A stretch of DNA of 64,000 bases from Cepaea nemoralis (GCA_014155875.1 JACEFZ010015010.1:276501-340500), one strand, 5' to 3'. Positions 42,260-53,261 are shown, counted from the stretch's first letter. The notes: generated by a model from the letters alone, not told the origin. Numbers and translations: made by a program.

Positions 42260-43442
42260 GCTGAAATATTATTATACAGACCAAGCAAACAACTTCACAT
42301 TTGTAATTTACTAATTTAAGAAATACAAATCACTTATACCGTAAGAACAGTTCAATCAGTTTATAGGGTTACAAATTACCCTACTCTTGTTTCTCGATCC
42401 AAGCAAGATGTATTCTCCTAGGTTCGCCGTCAGGTTAACTTCAACGCTGTATTAGTTGCAACCAATCGCGCACTTCAGGTAGTTCGTTCCTTCTTCTAAG
42501 GTAGGTTCTCTTCTTGGGATGCCTCAGTACAGTACTTCAACCCTTGGTTGGGTCCCTTCTGAGATGGAGTACATCAAATCGACGTCTTGAGAACGACTCA
42601 TACGTAACAGAGCCCAAAAGGATTAGCGAGCGGCTCTCATTTATAGTAGAGCCCTGAGATAGTCTGACACGTCAACAAAACATGGGCCAATCCATGAAGT
42701 AATGAGGTATTTATTTGCTGTTTTGATTGTCTTTTAAGAACGTTCTCAGAGCAAAACCTATTAACATTGAGGCTGAACTTGATTGTGTTATTGAAAAGTT
42801 CTTGCTCACCTGAAACACCGATCAGACTGGATTGCCCTTTAGCCAAACTCTTGCTCGCTCAAGACACGATCAAACTGGGCCGACCTTCAGCACACTCCTG
42901 CTCGCTCGAGATACGATTAACTGACTTGAGCTTCAGCAACATTCCTGACACGTTCTCTAGAGTAATGGACAAGTTGATGCTCGCCGGTTTGATGACAATC
43001 GCAGGCGCTGCAACCCGTTACGGCAAGTTGGTCTTCAGCCTTTTCTGACGCCAATTAAACTTTGATATCTAGTCTTGAAAAAGACTTACAGACAACCACC
43101 CCTGGCCGGGCTTTTGGGTGCTGTACTTCTCACAGATAACTTATTGGCCATTTTTCCAACTGCGCTTTTGTTATGTTCAATACTTGTTTAGAACCGTGCC
43201 GAAATTCTGTTTCTGGCGATCGACATAAACGGACCAAGGATCTTGAGCTACTTCGATGTATTATATAGTAGACATCGTTTTTAGACTCCGCGATCTTATT
43301 CAGCAGACAGCATTTTGAGACTTCGCGTTGTTACTCAGTAGACAGCATTTTGAGACTTCGCGTCGTTACTCAGTGGACAGCATTTTGAGACTTCGCGTTG
43401 TACCAGGCTCGAATCCTGTGTCGTGGGCTCCAAAACTAGTCC
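42260..43442 (-). other. Gypsy 5' leader with tandem repeats
   Basis: 1.18 kb between gag start and 5' LTR. Two repeat sets: about three ~51-bp units at about 42790-42925 around CTTGCTCGCTCAAGACACGAT, and three ~36-bp units at about 43300-43405 containing ACAGCATTTTGAGACTTCGC. Otherwise non-coding. Confidence 0.8.
43404..43432 (-). other. candidate primer-binding site
   Basis: Ten bases inside the 5' LTR, the element's strand reads TGGAGCCCACGACACAGG and continues GATTCGAGCC. TGG plus a T-arm-like segment looks like the complement of a tRNA 3' end. Which tRNA is not determined. Confidence 0.5.
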
Positions 43443-43669
43443 TGTAACAGTGTGAAGGACTAAGAAAGACTGTTGGTTTCATATAAATAAGGTTTATTTA
43501 CGTTTGATGACAAGCTCTATAAACATGGCGTCCTTCCAGTTCCAGGCCCTGATCTTGACTGCCCCCTGACAACCAACTACGTCACGACTTGAGCATCTCT
43601 CTTCTCATTCTCCCCCGATGCTCAATCGTGCCGTAGCCTTTTCCCACCTACTACTCTACTTCTGTTACA
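43443..43669 (-). repeat. 5' LTR (right copy)
   Basis: 227 bp, one mismatch to the left copy. As the 5' LTR it would hold the promoter for the element on the - strand. Confidence 0.96.
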
Positions 43670-43848
43670 CTTGGCAAGATTACGCTCAGTAGTTTGCCAT
43701 TGCTTTCTGAGCGGCCGGCTCACATACCCCGTAAGTTACCGATGCGATTCGAACCACTGCTGATTCTCACCGTCATCACGTTACCGACGAGAGTATACGA
43801 GATTACGGAGAAAAGTCATAACCTCTAAGCCACGAAGCCTTCAATAGC
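43670..43848 (-). mobile_element. SINE S1, 5' part, right of the LTR element
   Basis: Continues the SINE at 34455-34524 after the CTTG duplication: GGCAAGATTACGCTCAGTAG, GCCATTGCTTTCTGAGCGGC, and head GATGCGATTCGAACCACTGC with CATAACCTCTAAGCCACGAAG. The head is of type 2, as at 3196. Confidence 0.9.
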
Positions 43849-44204
43849 TTACTGCTGGACACAAATTTATTAAAAAAATCTGTCCACCTGATGACAGATT
43901 GGTGTCTGACTGCTGCAAACAGACATTTAATTTTTAAAAACAATATGTAGACATGGAAATAAAAATGTCATTTCTGAACATATCAAGGGCTTCTCATTTA
44001 GACTGAAGAGAGGACACTTTCATAAAGATCTTCAAAATGGTGGAATAAACGTAAAATAACACACAATAATGTATTGTTCCCTGCTTTGTTTTAATTATTA
44101 AAGTGAACATATAATTACGTTTATGGAAAATATACCAGGGTTCGTGGTTGCTTGTCATAATATAAATAACTTGAGTTATTCTCATGGCACGTCTTAATTG
44201 GTTG
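43849..44204. other. AT-rich intergenic DNA
   Basis: No gene or repeat family recognised. Confidence 0.5.
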
Positions 44205-44660
44205 ACAGATCATCCTCATTGCACATCATTCAGTCCATAAGTGCTCGGATCCCCTCCTCAGCAAATCCCGCAGCGTGTAGCGGCTAACGACACCAGTTCT
44301 GTGTTGGTTTATCAATCTTCTTTGGCTTCCTGCGTAGTGTTCTTGTTTGGCCACACCTCTTTTAACTTGCTATTCTCGCAGTCTGACCATGGTTGTAGAT
44401 TCGCAGTTATCACTTGGTTCTCGCAAACGACTTACTTCTCATAAAGCATTCATCATCTGCCTGGTCCATGGTTCGTCCGTCCTCCGCAGTAGCCTTACTT
44501 GCAAGCCTGTCAGCCTGCTCATTTCCTTGTACACCCGCTTGCCCTGGCACGAAAATGAAACCAATCTTTTGACGTCGTGATAGCAACAAGAAATAACTAC
44601 AGAAACTGATAGGTAAATTGTAAACGCCCATGTCTGTGTAACCATGTGTGTCGTAAGGAG
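44205..44660 (-). mobile_element. LINE relic with RNase H motif
   Basis: The - strand reads FIFVPGQAGVQGNEQADRLA, the last RNase H block of I/Jockey-group LINEs, then VVSRYTLRDLLRRGSEH near the C-terminus. The C-terminal part matches 9961-10180. Frameshifts separate the pieces. Confidence 0.8.
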
Positions 44661-44707
44661 CGCTTATGGAGGGTTGGTGTCAGGCTACCTCATGCGATAG
44701 AAAAAAA

Positions 44708-44935
44708 AAAAAAATTTGTTGCGTATCCCTTACGGGACGTTGCAGTCAACACCAGCATTTTCAGCTGCTGTTGATGTACTAGGCAAGTGTTACTTTCAGT
44801 AGTTTGCCATTGCTTTCTGAGCGACCGGCCCCTATACCTTTTTCGAAAGAGCCAGCACCGCCGTGTTTCGAGCCCGGGTATACGGGATCACAAACCGCGT
44901 TCGCAAGCCCTTCATCCACAGAGACCGGCTATAGA
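44708..44935 (-). mobile_element. tRNA-derived SINE, family S1, head type 1
   Basis: Inverted copy: tail TTGTTGCGTATCCCTTACGG, body CAACACCAGCATTTTCAGCT and GCCATTGCTTTCTGAGCGAC, head with reverse B box GTGTTTCGAGCCCGGG. Similar to 2751. Confidence 0.85.
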
Positions 44936-46224
44936 AAACTAGCTGGAAAATCCATCTAATTACGAAGAAGTCTAATTTGGACTTTGCGTGAGTTGTTTGA
45001 TGGTCTTTTCTACATTGGGAGATGACAGAAGGGAAAAAAGAGGGGGGGGGGGGGTGGGGGGGGAGAAGAATGGGTCTCTGCTTGAATAATAGAAAGAATC
45101 GTAATATCAAAGAAATGGATCGTGCATACATTTTGATATCAAGTCAGGAGCACTAATCTTGGGTAGGTGCAGAAATTCAAATATATAATCGCTTAGATGA
45201 CATCAAATGGAAGATGTATCACGAATATAGGGGGCAGAATGGGGTACACAAACACTGCATTTTATAAAATAACGAACATCTTTATAAACCCCTGTCAATT
45301 TAGAAAAAGAATGGTTACATGTTATACAAAACTAGGAGAGAAGTTCAGTAATGAATAATGAGCTAAGAGAGAGGTTCACGGTGGTGATAGAGTTGTCAGA
45401 TGTTGCAACTAAGACACTAGGACATTTCTCTTAACAGATTCAGTGCCGAAGGATAATATATCGCCACGTATGACCTCCAATTTTGAGATAAAGACGATAT
45501 ATCGCCTTACTAGAGTCATCGTATTATTTGATTTGTTTCGTGGTATCTTACGCAATGTCAGTGCTCATAGAATGGAAATTTACATTATAAAACTTGTTCA
45601 TTTCATTATGTAGGCCTACCATGTTTGGTCTAGCCCTAATGTTTACTTGGCACTGAATCAGTTAATAATAAGAAAAATCAAAGAAGCTTTCTCTGTGGTA
45701 TTTTGAAACCCATTAAAACCGTAATTATAACGTAGCAGTTATTATACAAATAACACACAAGACTAATTCATTATATTCGTCATAGAGACCACGTGGTTAC
45801 AATGCTAGCAGCTTACATATAGTTCTTCACAACAGACAAAAAACAACGACCACAATGAAAATAAAATTACGCCGCAACGGAAAATTACGAAAGAGTTCAG
45901 CTGAATTAAATATATCATTTGACTTGGGAACAAACTTTGGGAATCTCGTGAGCATTTTTCGGGATGCAGATATATTTACTTAAAAACCGGAATGCCTCAG
46001 AAAACTGGTACATTTGTCAACCCTGGGTGATTAATTATCTAGGCAGGAGTCGTCCACGAAGCAGATTCTTCATGTTTAAAAATACGAAGAATCTGCTCCA
46101 TGGGTATCGTTTTTTTTTTTTTTTTAACTTTTTCCAAATGACCTGGATTTGATAACTGATCTGGAGACGAGGCCCCGTGCCCAAACGAACGAGTTCTACA
46201 ATTAGGACATGATAATAACGGCTT
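44936..46224. other. intergenic DNA with a G run and a short hairpin
   Basis: A 20-base near-pure G run lies at 45043-45063. A perfect 12-bp inverted repeat AGCAGATTCTTC / GAAGAATCTGCT lies at 46060-46071 and 46086-46097 with a 14-base loop. No gene recognised. Confidence 0.6.
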
Positions 46225-46640
46225 CCATAATAAAGCCCACGAAATATTGGATTTCTTCCGCCTTTGTGGCTATCCTGAGAATGTTCTGTCCACAGCTCTT
46301 CACCGCTGCCAGTCTATCAGTCGTGCTGAGGCTCTCTCCTCCAGGTCGAAACCTTGAAATAATAGACCTGTCCTTTCACTAACCTACCATCCCCATAATA
46401 TTGCTGCTAAGAATATCCTCCTGATGCATCTATCCATTCTCCAGGCAGATCCGACCACTCGCGATGTCTTCCCAGAGGCACCCCTGGTGGCGTGCAGGTG
46501 GGATCGCAACATCAGGGATATGCTGGTCCATAGCAGTCTACCCCAACTTCACAAGTCTCTTCCTGGCACGGTGGCTTGTCTTCAGTCGCATTGTAAGACC
46601 TGCCCACGTGTACTTCAAACACAGAGTCTGGTATTCCCTA
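46225..46640 (+). mobile_element. Penelope-like element fragment (linker region)
   Basis: Reads FFRLCGYPENVLSTALHRCQ, ILLMHLSILQADPTTRDVFP, then EAPLVACRWDRNIRDMLVHS and CLQSHCKTCPRV across frames. This resembles the RT-to-GIY-YIG linker of Penelope-like elements, including the CxxxCKTC zinc-knuckle-like end. Neither RT core nor GIY-YIG nuclease is seen. Confidence 0.65.
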
Positions 46641-46654
46641 AGACCAAAAATTTG

Positions 46655-46830
46655 TGTTCAGTGGTTTTTCATTGCTTTCTAAGCGACCGGTACTCATACT
46701 ATTTTATGAAAACAAACGCAGGGCGGTCTGTATCGACATCACTCGCAGCTGTGTTTCGAGCACTGGATGCGTAATTGCGAACTGTGTCTATGGTACCTTC
46801 GCCACAGAGCCGGCTATAGTGCACTACTAA
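46655..46830 (-). mobile_element. SINE, family S1 (5' part)
   Basis: Inverted: TTTTTCATTGCTTTCTAAGC, then a head with GTGTTTCGAGCACTGG (degenerate B box) and CCACAGAGCCGGCTATAG as at 44708-44935. The tail half is missing. Confidence 0.7.
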
Positions 46831-46974
46831 TCCATATTTGCACCTTTCGCTTACCTGGGCGTCCCCCCATCACCCCAGCGGGTGCCCCCCTCCCCCGCTA
46901 AGCCAATCATCGAGCCTTCGTTCTGGCGTTATTGGCCTCAAGTCCAGTAACCGCCTAATGAACAAGTCCTACAG
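46831..46974. other. C-rich spacer
   Basis: Short pyrimidine-rich spacer with C runs; nothing recognised. Confidence 0.4.
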
Positions 46975-47245
46975 GAAACAAATGAAGATCGTAAACTGAT
47001 TAGAGACATTAGACGTAGACAGTCAACAATTTTTTGGGCATGTTATAAGAATAAATGAATTGGAGAACTTGGTGACAACTGGTAAGATCGTAAGGAAGAG
47101 ACCAAGGGGAAGACAGAGAAGTAAATACGTCGATGGCTTGGACTCGTGGCATGGTAGAGACAGAAACACGGAGCTGATCCACGACTCTGGTGATCGAGTG
47201 AGATGGCAAAACATGACCGCCTACGCTTACCAGCATTGCAAATGA
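46975..47245 (+). mobile_element. LINE 3' relic (C-terminal region)
   Basis: KLIRDIRRRQSTFFGHVI, ENLVTTGKIVRKRPRGRQRS and KYVDGLDSWHGRDRNTELIH then RVRWQNMTAYAYQHCK and TGA. Best preserved example of the C-terminus seen at 1540, 9420 and 26700, so it defines how that family ends. Confidence 0.8.
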
Positions 47246-47262
47246 TGGATGGAATTATATTA

Positions 47263-47428
47263 TGTGAGCATCATCTAGGATTTTGTGAGCATCATCTAGG
47301 ATTATGTGAGCATTGTCTAGGATTATGTGAGCATAATCTAGGATTATGTGAGCATTGTCTAGGATTATGTGAGCATCATCTAGGATTATGTGAGCATTGT
47401 CTAGGATTATGTGAGCATCATCTAGGAC
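47263..47428. repeat. 21-bp minisatellite (8 units)
   Basis: GAGCATCATCTAGGATTATGT with the variant GAGCATTGTCTAGG. The period is a multiple of three, so it is open on both strands; not a gene. Confidence 0.93.
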
Positions 47429-47994
47429 TATGCAACTAAAAGTAGCAAGTCTGATTAGAGCAGGATTCAACACCAAACTCCCTGTGTGCATATTGGCAGG
47501 CGCACCAAGGACATCATCATTCTATCCCGTTATTCATTTATATTATACCATAACCACTACCCCGTTCAACATTAGAAGAGAAGTTATATTAGGGTCCATC
47601 CCTGACTCAGATTAATAATCCTGTGACCGAGTCAGCCACAAATATAAGTTCGAAGATGATTGCTGTCATCAGCAGAAGCGCATATTCTAAAAGTCCATGC
47701 CGTGTGGCCTTGGTCATCATATCTGTTCACAACCTTCTATCTCGTCTACTGCTAATCATTTCCGTTACCGACGCTCCCAATACTATGTCTAGCATTTTCT
47801 TCATTGTGTTCACCAGCGCCCCCCCCCCCCCCCCCCCCCCAACACACACAGACAATCTCATGTTGTTACGATGTATTCCAGTTCTTACATTTTCATAGCG
47901 TCTACAACTTCTGTTTTTCTTATTTTCTACTCATGTGTGTGTATTGTTGCTTGTATGGCTTGTTTGCTGCAGAATCACTGCCTATTTCCTTTCC
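47429..47994. other. intergenic DNA with a 22-base C run
   Basis: C run at 47819-47840 followed by AACACACACAG. No gene recognised. Confidence 0.55.
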
Positions 47995-48265
47995 ATCTAA
48001 GAGAATGTCTACGAATGTTTCTACCACATCTTAGAGAATGTCTACGAATGTTTCTAACTCAACCTAGAGAACGCCTATGCATGTTTCTACCTCAACCTTG
48101 AGAAATGTTCATGCATGTTTCTAACTCAACCTAGAGAATGTCTACGCATGTTTCGAACTCAACCTAGAGAATGTCGATGTATGTTTCTAACTCAACCTAA
48201 AGAATGTCTTCGCATGTTTCTAACTCAACCTAGAGAATCTGTACACATGTTTCTAGCTCAACCCA
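47995..48265. repeat. 33-bp minisatellite (~8 units)
   Basis: AGAGAATGTCTACGCATGTTT plus CTAACTCAACCT. Open in frame on the + strand as an 11-residue repeat (MFLTQPRECLR); I attribute that to the period. Confidence 0.92.
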
Positions 48266-48693
48266 GATTCCCAAACCGGTACCTGCCAGTATTTCCAGGC
48301 AGCCTGTTTATAACTGAAGCTAAACAAACGACCCCTAGCAGGTGTAGAGTGTACGCTGAAGTCTGCGACGAGTCAAAAGTTCGCCGGTGTTTCAAATCCC
48401 AAGTGTGCTGTCAGAGGTTACCGGATATGTCCAGTCTCACTGCTTGTTCTATCTATATGCGGTGCCTGGTCTCGCACACGTTTTTGTCGGAATGTGTCTG
48501 GCCTCACTTGTCGGTTCCTTCTGTCTTGTCCGCCTCTTCCAAACATCGGAAATCTCAAGTTACCTGTAAACCCGCCTAGTTACAAACCATGTGTTGATTT
48601 GAAGTTTTCACTGTTTGTTCCCAGAGTGTAAATATTAATTAAGCTTTCTTCTCTTGTCTTATCGCGTCTCCTATGGCCATGTATATGCCACGC

Positions 48694-48731
<38 letters not shown>

Positions 48732-48792
48732 CCGCCCCCCCCCCCATATCTCAGTCTCAAATGTCTTATGTGTCTATGTGATCTCGGTAGAG
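48266..48792. other. intergenic DNA with a GT microsatellite
   Basis: GT run at 48697-48730 followed by a C run. Nothing else recognised. Confidence 0.6.
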
Positions 48793-49242
48793 CAGTGGTT
48801 CTCAACCGGTGGGGAATCCCCTCCCCCCCAGGGGGGAATTTTAGGGTCTCCAGGGGGGGGGGGGGGATGAAGACCGTTTCAAGATCGCATCAATATAAGA
48901 ACCGATTACTTGATATTGTTTTTCCCTTCATACTTTACAGTTAAGTACCTCTCATCCTTCTAAAATTCATTTTATAAAGTCAGTAGACCCACAAATCATG
49001 TTTTATGTGGATGTCTAGACTTGTTTTAGTATGTGCTATTAAATTTACCTTACATTTTTAGGTATACTGTATAGGGGTGGGGGTATTTAGATAGGAAATA
49101 TGAAAGGGGGGGAATGACGTTCTGAAAATACGGTGAAAGGGGGGGGGGGGGGAACGGGCCAAATTTTTGATACGAAGGGGGGAATGACGTTCTAAAAATA
49201 TGGTGAAGGGGGGAACGGGCCAAAAAAGGTTGAGAACCACTG
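48793..49242. mobile_element. hAT-type MITE (450 bp)
   Basis: Inverted termini CAGTGGTTCTCAACC / GGTTGAGAACCACTG, perfect over 15 bases, with an 8-bp duplication CGGTAGAG (48785-48792, 49243-49250). Internal G-rich sequence includes a duplicated GGGGGAATGACGTTCT block (about 49108 and 49178). No transposase. Confidence 0.95.
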
Positions 49243-49354
49243 CGGTAGAGTGACGGAAAATCTTATAGCAGACTCGTTTTCGAAATGTCCGACAGATCTG
49301 GTTCGTTTCGCGGTATGCCAGTATGAGACTTTACAGATTGGGAAAGGCTTTGAA

Positions 49355-49622
49355 CTCAAGCGTTGTCCATAAACGTGCTACTACTTCTAGTGCACTGTAT
49401 TAATTTTGTATGTGAATTAACTGTCCCTATTACCAGTGTCCCTTGCTAAGAGACGAACCCACTCCGACTTCAGAGGTACTTGTAAGTTACGTGCACAAGT
49501 CAAGGACGAGAAGTCAACATTTTAGTGCAATTGACAGGTGTAGGAGTTGAACTCGCTACCTCGGCATCAGCACACCGTTTAAAAACAAGGTCTTGTCCAT
49601 TCGGCCACGCTAACCTCCAGAG
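49355..49622 (-). mobile_element. tRNA-derived SINE, family S2
   Basis: On the - strand the head is TAGCGTGGCCGAATGGACAAG (A-box-like) with GCGAGTTCAACTCCTACACC (B box). Body ACTAAAATGTTGACTTCTCG and GGGACACTGGTAATAGGGAC. The tail ends near TAGTAGCACGTTTATGG. Confidence 0.88.
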
Positions 49623-49654
49623 AAAGGGATGATATGGGCACCTGGAATCCTGGC

Positions 49655-49845
49655 GTGCGGAGCTGCGTTAGCGTAGTGGCCAGGATACCTGCCGTATCTT
49701 GGGTTCGATCTGCATCGGTGAGGTTTCAAATGTGTAAAATAGAACCTGTGTTCCCATGACGACCCAGTCTTGGCGAGTGAAGGCGGCTGACTGTGATGAT
49801 ATTCTTCTTGTGGGACCTTAGTGGGGGGGGGGGGGGGGGGGGCAC
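49655..49845 (+). mobile_element. tRNA-derived SINE, family S4
   Basis: Head CTGCGTTAGCGTAGTGGCCA and GTATCTTGGGTTCGATCTGC: strong A and B boxes. The body includes CATGACGACCCAGTCTTGGC. Followed by an 18-base G run at about 49825-49842. Confidence 0.7.
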
Positions 49846-50040
49846 TATAACACGTAAGATTTCCATGTACCATGAAATGCTCCTTTACAAAACCAAATCA
49901 ATAGTTGACACACATAGCATGGTAGTATCAAATGTGTAAGTCAATGTTCCTTTTACACACTTGGTGTGTGTTGGAAATATGGGGCTAGATCAGTTTACTA
50001 AAGCACACGGAACTCGGTGTGTGATAAGATCAATATCAGG

Positions 50041-50249
50041 CCGGCCGTCTTCACTGTGCAGGATATTTTCCGGTACCCATTTTAAACTGGGTTGAGAAGG
50101 GAAACCTGGTCAATGGAAAATAAAATCCGCCTCGTTTGGGAATCTGAACACATGACCACCCGGGAAGGTTAACCCAGTCAACAAATGCCCGCAGAAGTTG
50201 GATGTGTTGGCCTAAAGGCGCAATTAAACAGGCACAACGCAATTGCATT

Positions 50250-50312
<63 letters not shown>

Positions 50313-50330
50313 GGATGAACGCAGAAGAAG
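50041..50330 (-). mobile_element. probable SINE with CA microsatellite
   Basis: The - strand has GGTGGTCATGTGTTCAGATTC (B-box-like) with TAACCCAGTCAACAAATGCC and CAGGCACAACGC. Shares these with 34059-34200. A 60-base CA run (50252-50311) interrupts it, replacing the shorter equivalent in the other copy. Confidence 0.55.
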
Positions 50331-50794
50331 AGGAACACAGGACCACCGGTCCGGATGGCAAGTGTGCTGACCATAGGACTATCGCAGCTGTCAATATCAA
50401 CAGTGGGTGTCTAGAAACATATCTGTGTTCTATCCCCAGACAGGGCCTTGGAGGCGTGACGTTCACCTCCAGCTCTAGAAGATCAGGTAGGAAAGGCGAT
50501 TCGGATGTTTGCCCAAGGAAGCCAAGAATGTTATACTGCCTCGACATTCTCATGGGCACTGGGTTGGATTCCGTTGACAATGAAATACCAAAACCCGTGG
50601 GGAATATGACCAGCCTAGTCCTGATATCAGCCGGCACTGGAGTGCTGTACTGAATCACGACCAGGTTACATATCACCGCATCTCCGCAGATACAGGGGTC
50701 AAAAGGTGAAAGGATCGACTTCATTGCACCGCGTTTTATCCCATATGGTTCAGTATCTTTCACCGTTGAGGCCTGTCGAAAGAGTCAAACAAAG
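50331..50794. other. intergenic DNA, nothing recognised
   Basis: Open frames of ~110 and ~170 codons overlap here on opposite strands, the latter continuing into the CA repeat. No family motif. Confidence 0.45.
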
Positions 50795-50945
50795 CACGAA
50801 CACCCTAGCCCTAGCGATGACCCATAGGAGCCTCCAAAAAGAAATTATACTCTTGAGCCGAACGACGGAGTCCGGGGTAGAACTCACAACCTTCAGAGCA
50901 CTAGGCAGGCAATTTAACTACTTGGCCACGGAGACCCGCAGATAA
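50795..50945 (-). mobile_element. tRNA-derived SINE head
   Basis: On the - strand CTCCGTGGCCAAGTAGTTAA (A-box-like) and GGTTGTGAGTTCTACCCCG (B box). No body family assigned. Confidence 0.6.
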
Positions 50946-51822
50946 AGATCTAGTATCGGTCTTGCACATTCTGCTGGCTTCTGAGCTTGGAGTGGGAAAG
51001 GAGAGCTCCGCGACAAAGTCCCCGAGGAGATGAAACTATGGTACCATTAGAGTGAAAGGTCTCTAGGTCAGCTTTATTCTGACAGATACAAGCACTCTTT
51101 TACAACTCAAGATCTGAACGCCAGCGCATGACACTTGCGAGACGAAATTCAATTTTCTGTATGGTGTTTCAACAGTCAAATCCCACGACAATTTTGTTTT
51201 TCAAAACAAAATTTACCCTGGAGCATTTGTATACATTAAAATAAAGATATTTATACAGTAAATAAAGACATCAAGAGTACACTATAACATTGGCATTTCC
51301 ATATTTTAATTATTTCAAAACATAATTGGTAATTACGATTAAATAATGTTACAATTCAAAGATTGTACCTGAGGATTGTTGTGAACAACTTTAAAATAAT
51401 GAATAAATACCACAGCATTTGAAACAAATATTTACGCGCACGAATACATACTCATACACATGCATGCTTCACATCAGTCGTGTTTAGTTTAGTATTTTGT
51501 TGCATAATCACACTTTCGAGTGTTACAGAATTAGATACACAATAGTTATGATACATTTGATATTTATGTTGTGTTGTATAAAATAAGAATGGAATTTGCA
51601 ACAAACAGCGCTGATAAACTATCATTGTATGGACATGTTTTTAATAACACAATCTAAAATTATACTGAAGGCATTAATTTTAACTTTACACATCGATTGC
51701 AAAATGATCACCATAAATATGATTCTTTTTAAATCAGCTACAATATGCAGCATCAATAGAAGTAGGAAGTAGCTTGGGCAGGGCTGATATCTCCCGTGCA
51801 GTACGGACCCAGCTGACCGATA
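50946..51822. other. AT-rich intergenic DNA
   Basis: No gene, repeat or TE recognised. Confidence 0.5.
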
Positions 51823-52060
51823 GAGACAGTCTTTAACGCTAATTCAGTTACACGAACTGGGAGTGAAGCATGGCCAAGCACGCCGATGTTGCCTTCCAGA
51901 GCGGGAGATGAGACATTGCAACCAACTTGTCGCGGGAACAGTGAGTAGAGATACTTTGAGATGGCTGCTGCATCGGAGGAATGAGAACGCATGGGAATAC
52001 CCAATGTGCGAGTGTGTCGATTGTGACGATATAACATACTATTTACGAACCATGACCATA
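51823..52060 (+). mobile_element. LINE C-terminal fragment
   Basis: The open frame at 51863 reads REMRHCNQLVAGTVSRDTLR, WLLHRRNENAWEYPMCECVD and CDDITYYLRTMTIACGF. The VSRDTL and C-x-C / H motif layout is the C-terminal knuckle of RNase H-type LINEs; compare VVSRYTLRDLL at 44205-44660. Confidence 0.7.
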
Positions 52061-52324
52061 GCCTGTGGATTTGTTAGCTTCAAGAATGCCAGTAGTTGGA
52101 ACATTAACGTTGGACAAAGGAGATATATTGGAGACTATCTATGGATGTATTCTGAACACTACGAACGACTGCTAGCTGGAGGGCAATAACGAAGGAATCA
52201 ACTTATTTAAGGATTCTCAGGTGATATTTGGATGTGAGTGTGTTTCCAGCAAGAACGTGCGCATGAGAAGACGAATCAGTGTGTTTACAGTCAGTATGCT
52301 ACTAGAATGATCAAGCGTCTACAC

Positions 52325-52747
52325 CAGTAGTTCCCAAGCTTTTCAAGCAGAGGGTCATATCTTCTATTTTCGGTAGTTAAGCGGGCCACAACGTTATGAA
52401 ATTATAAAAGTCGTGCCATATCATTCTTACTTTTCTTAACCTTCGTCAAAAAACTTCTAAAACTTTAAAGGCAGTCAGTGTCTTCATAACGTTTCGTTGC
52501 GAACTGAACAGGCGCATTCGATAATATCTCAGCATAACAACCACGAGCAGAGTAAATTATCGCACTCTGATGGGCGCCCCGAGTGCATTTTTGAAATTAT
52601 TAAAATATATTATATTATTATATTTTATTTTTATCTTTATTATCTTTATCTTTATTATATATATTATATATAACGAGGCTTTGCGTGCCACTTTCTAACA
52701 GCTGGCGGGCCACACGTGGCCCGCGGGCCGTGGTTTGAGAAACACTG
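52325..52747. mobile_element. hAT-type MITE (423 bp)
   Basis: Ends CAGTAGTTCCCAAGCTTTTC and, inverted, CAGTGTTTCTCAAACCACGG with an exact 8-bp duplication GTCTACAC (52317-52324, 52748-52755). AT-rich core with a TATT-type microsatellite at about 52600-52675. Different from the 48793 MITE. Confidence 0.92.
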
Positions 52748-52755
52748 GTCTACAC

Positions 52756-53261
52756 CTTACCCCATATGCTAAGGGAGATAAAGCATTATGGGTTTGCCTT
52801 GAGTGCTATGGTGTCGATTCTTAAACCATGAAGCAACTCAGAAGTGTTCTTGGTCAGTCCAGGCAGGATTTGCCTATAATAACCCTTACTGTCCCAGCTA
52901 GTGATTACTTTCAAGTAACTAGAAGAAGTTTAAAAAAACAAAACACACACACACATACAGGAACATATTTCGACTACAGAACAGGAGAATTGGGCAGGAT
53001 TGCAGGATGAATTCAGACATGGACACATAGACTAGTTCTATCTAGGTCAGAACCATAGCCAAACAACGGCCCTACTTCATATTCAGATAGCTGTCCTGGA
53101 AACAGGATGCACAACTGTGGTCTGACAAAGAGAGTAGGGATGGGGAAAGGAAGACATCTACACGTTCATCAATATGCAATGTTCAAGTCAACGGTGTCGG
53201 CTGACAAGTTCACATTATGACCTCACAAGATGCCATGCTGAAGACAGCCAAAATATTCAGA
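52756..53261. other. intergenic DNA, nothing recognised
   Basis: A short CA run near 52940-52955; otherwise nothing recognised. Confidence 0.5.

Larger units (their letters stand above)
34525..43669 (-). mobile_element. Ty3/Gypsy LTR retrotransposon, full length (9145 bp)
   Basis: Two 227-bp LTRs (34525-34751 and 43443-43669) with ends TGTAACAG...CTGTTACA differ at one base. A 4-bp duplication CTTG (34521-34524, 43670-43673) flanks the element, as in Ty3/Gypsy insertions. Internal order on the - strand: leader with primer-binding-site candidate, gag (42259-41285), pol (to 36936), a 2.2-kb non-coding region, and polypurine tract beside the 3' LTR. Both genes are uninterrupted and no env-like ORF is present. 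LTR near-identity, intact ORFs and a clean duplication indicate a recent insertion that may still be mobile. Confidence 0.96.

Noticed and set aside
47255..47491. Repeat ORFs on both strands
   Set aside because: A 21-bp minisatellite with no stops; not coding. The same applies to 47995-48265.
50248..50763. 171-codon - strand ORF
   Set aside because: It ends in a translation of the CA microsatellite and has no recognisable motif.
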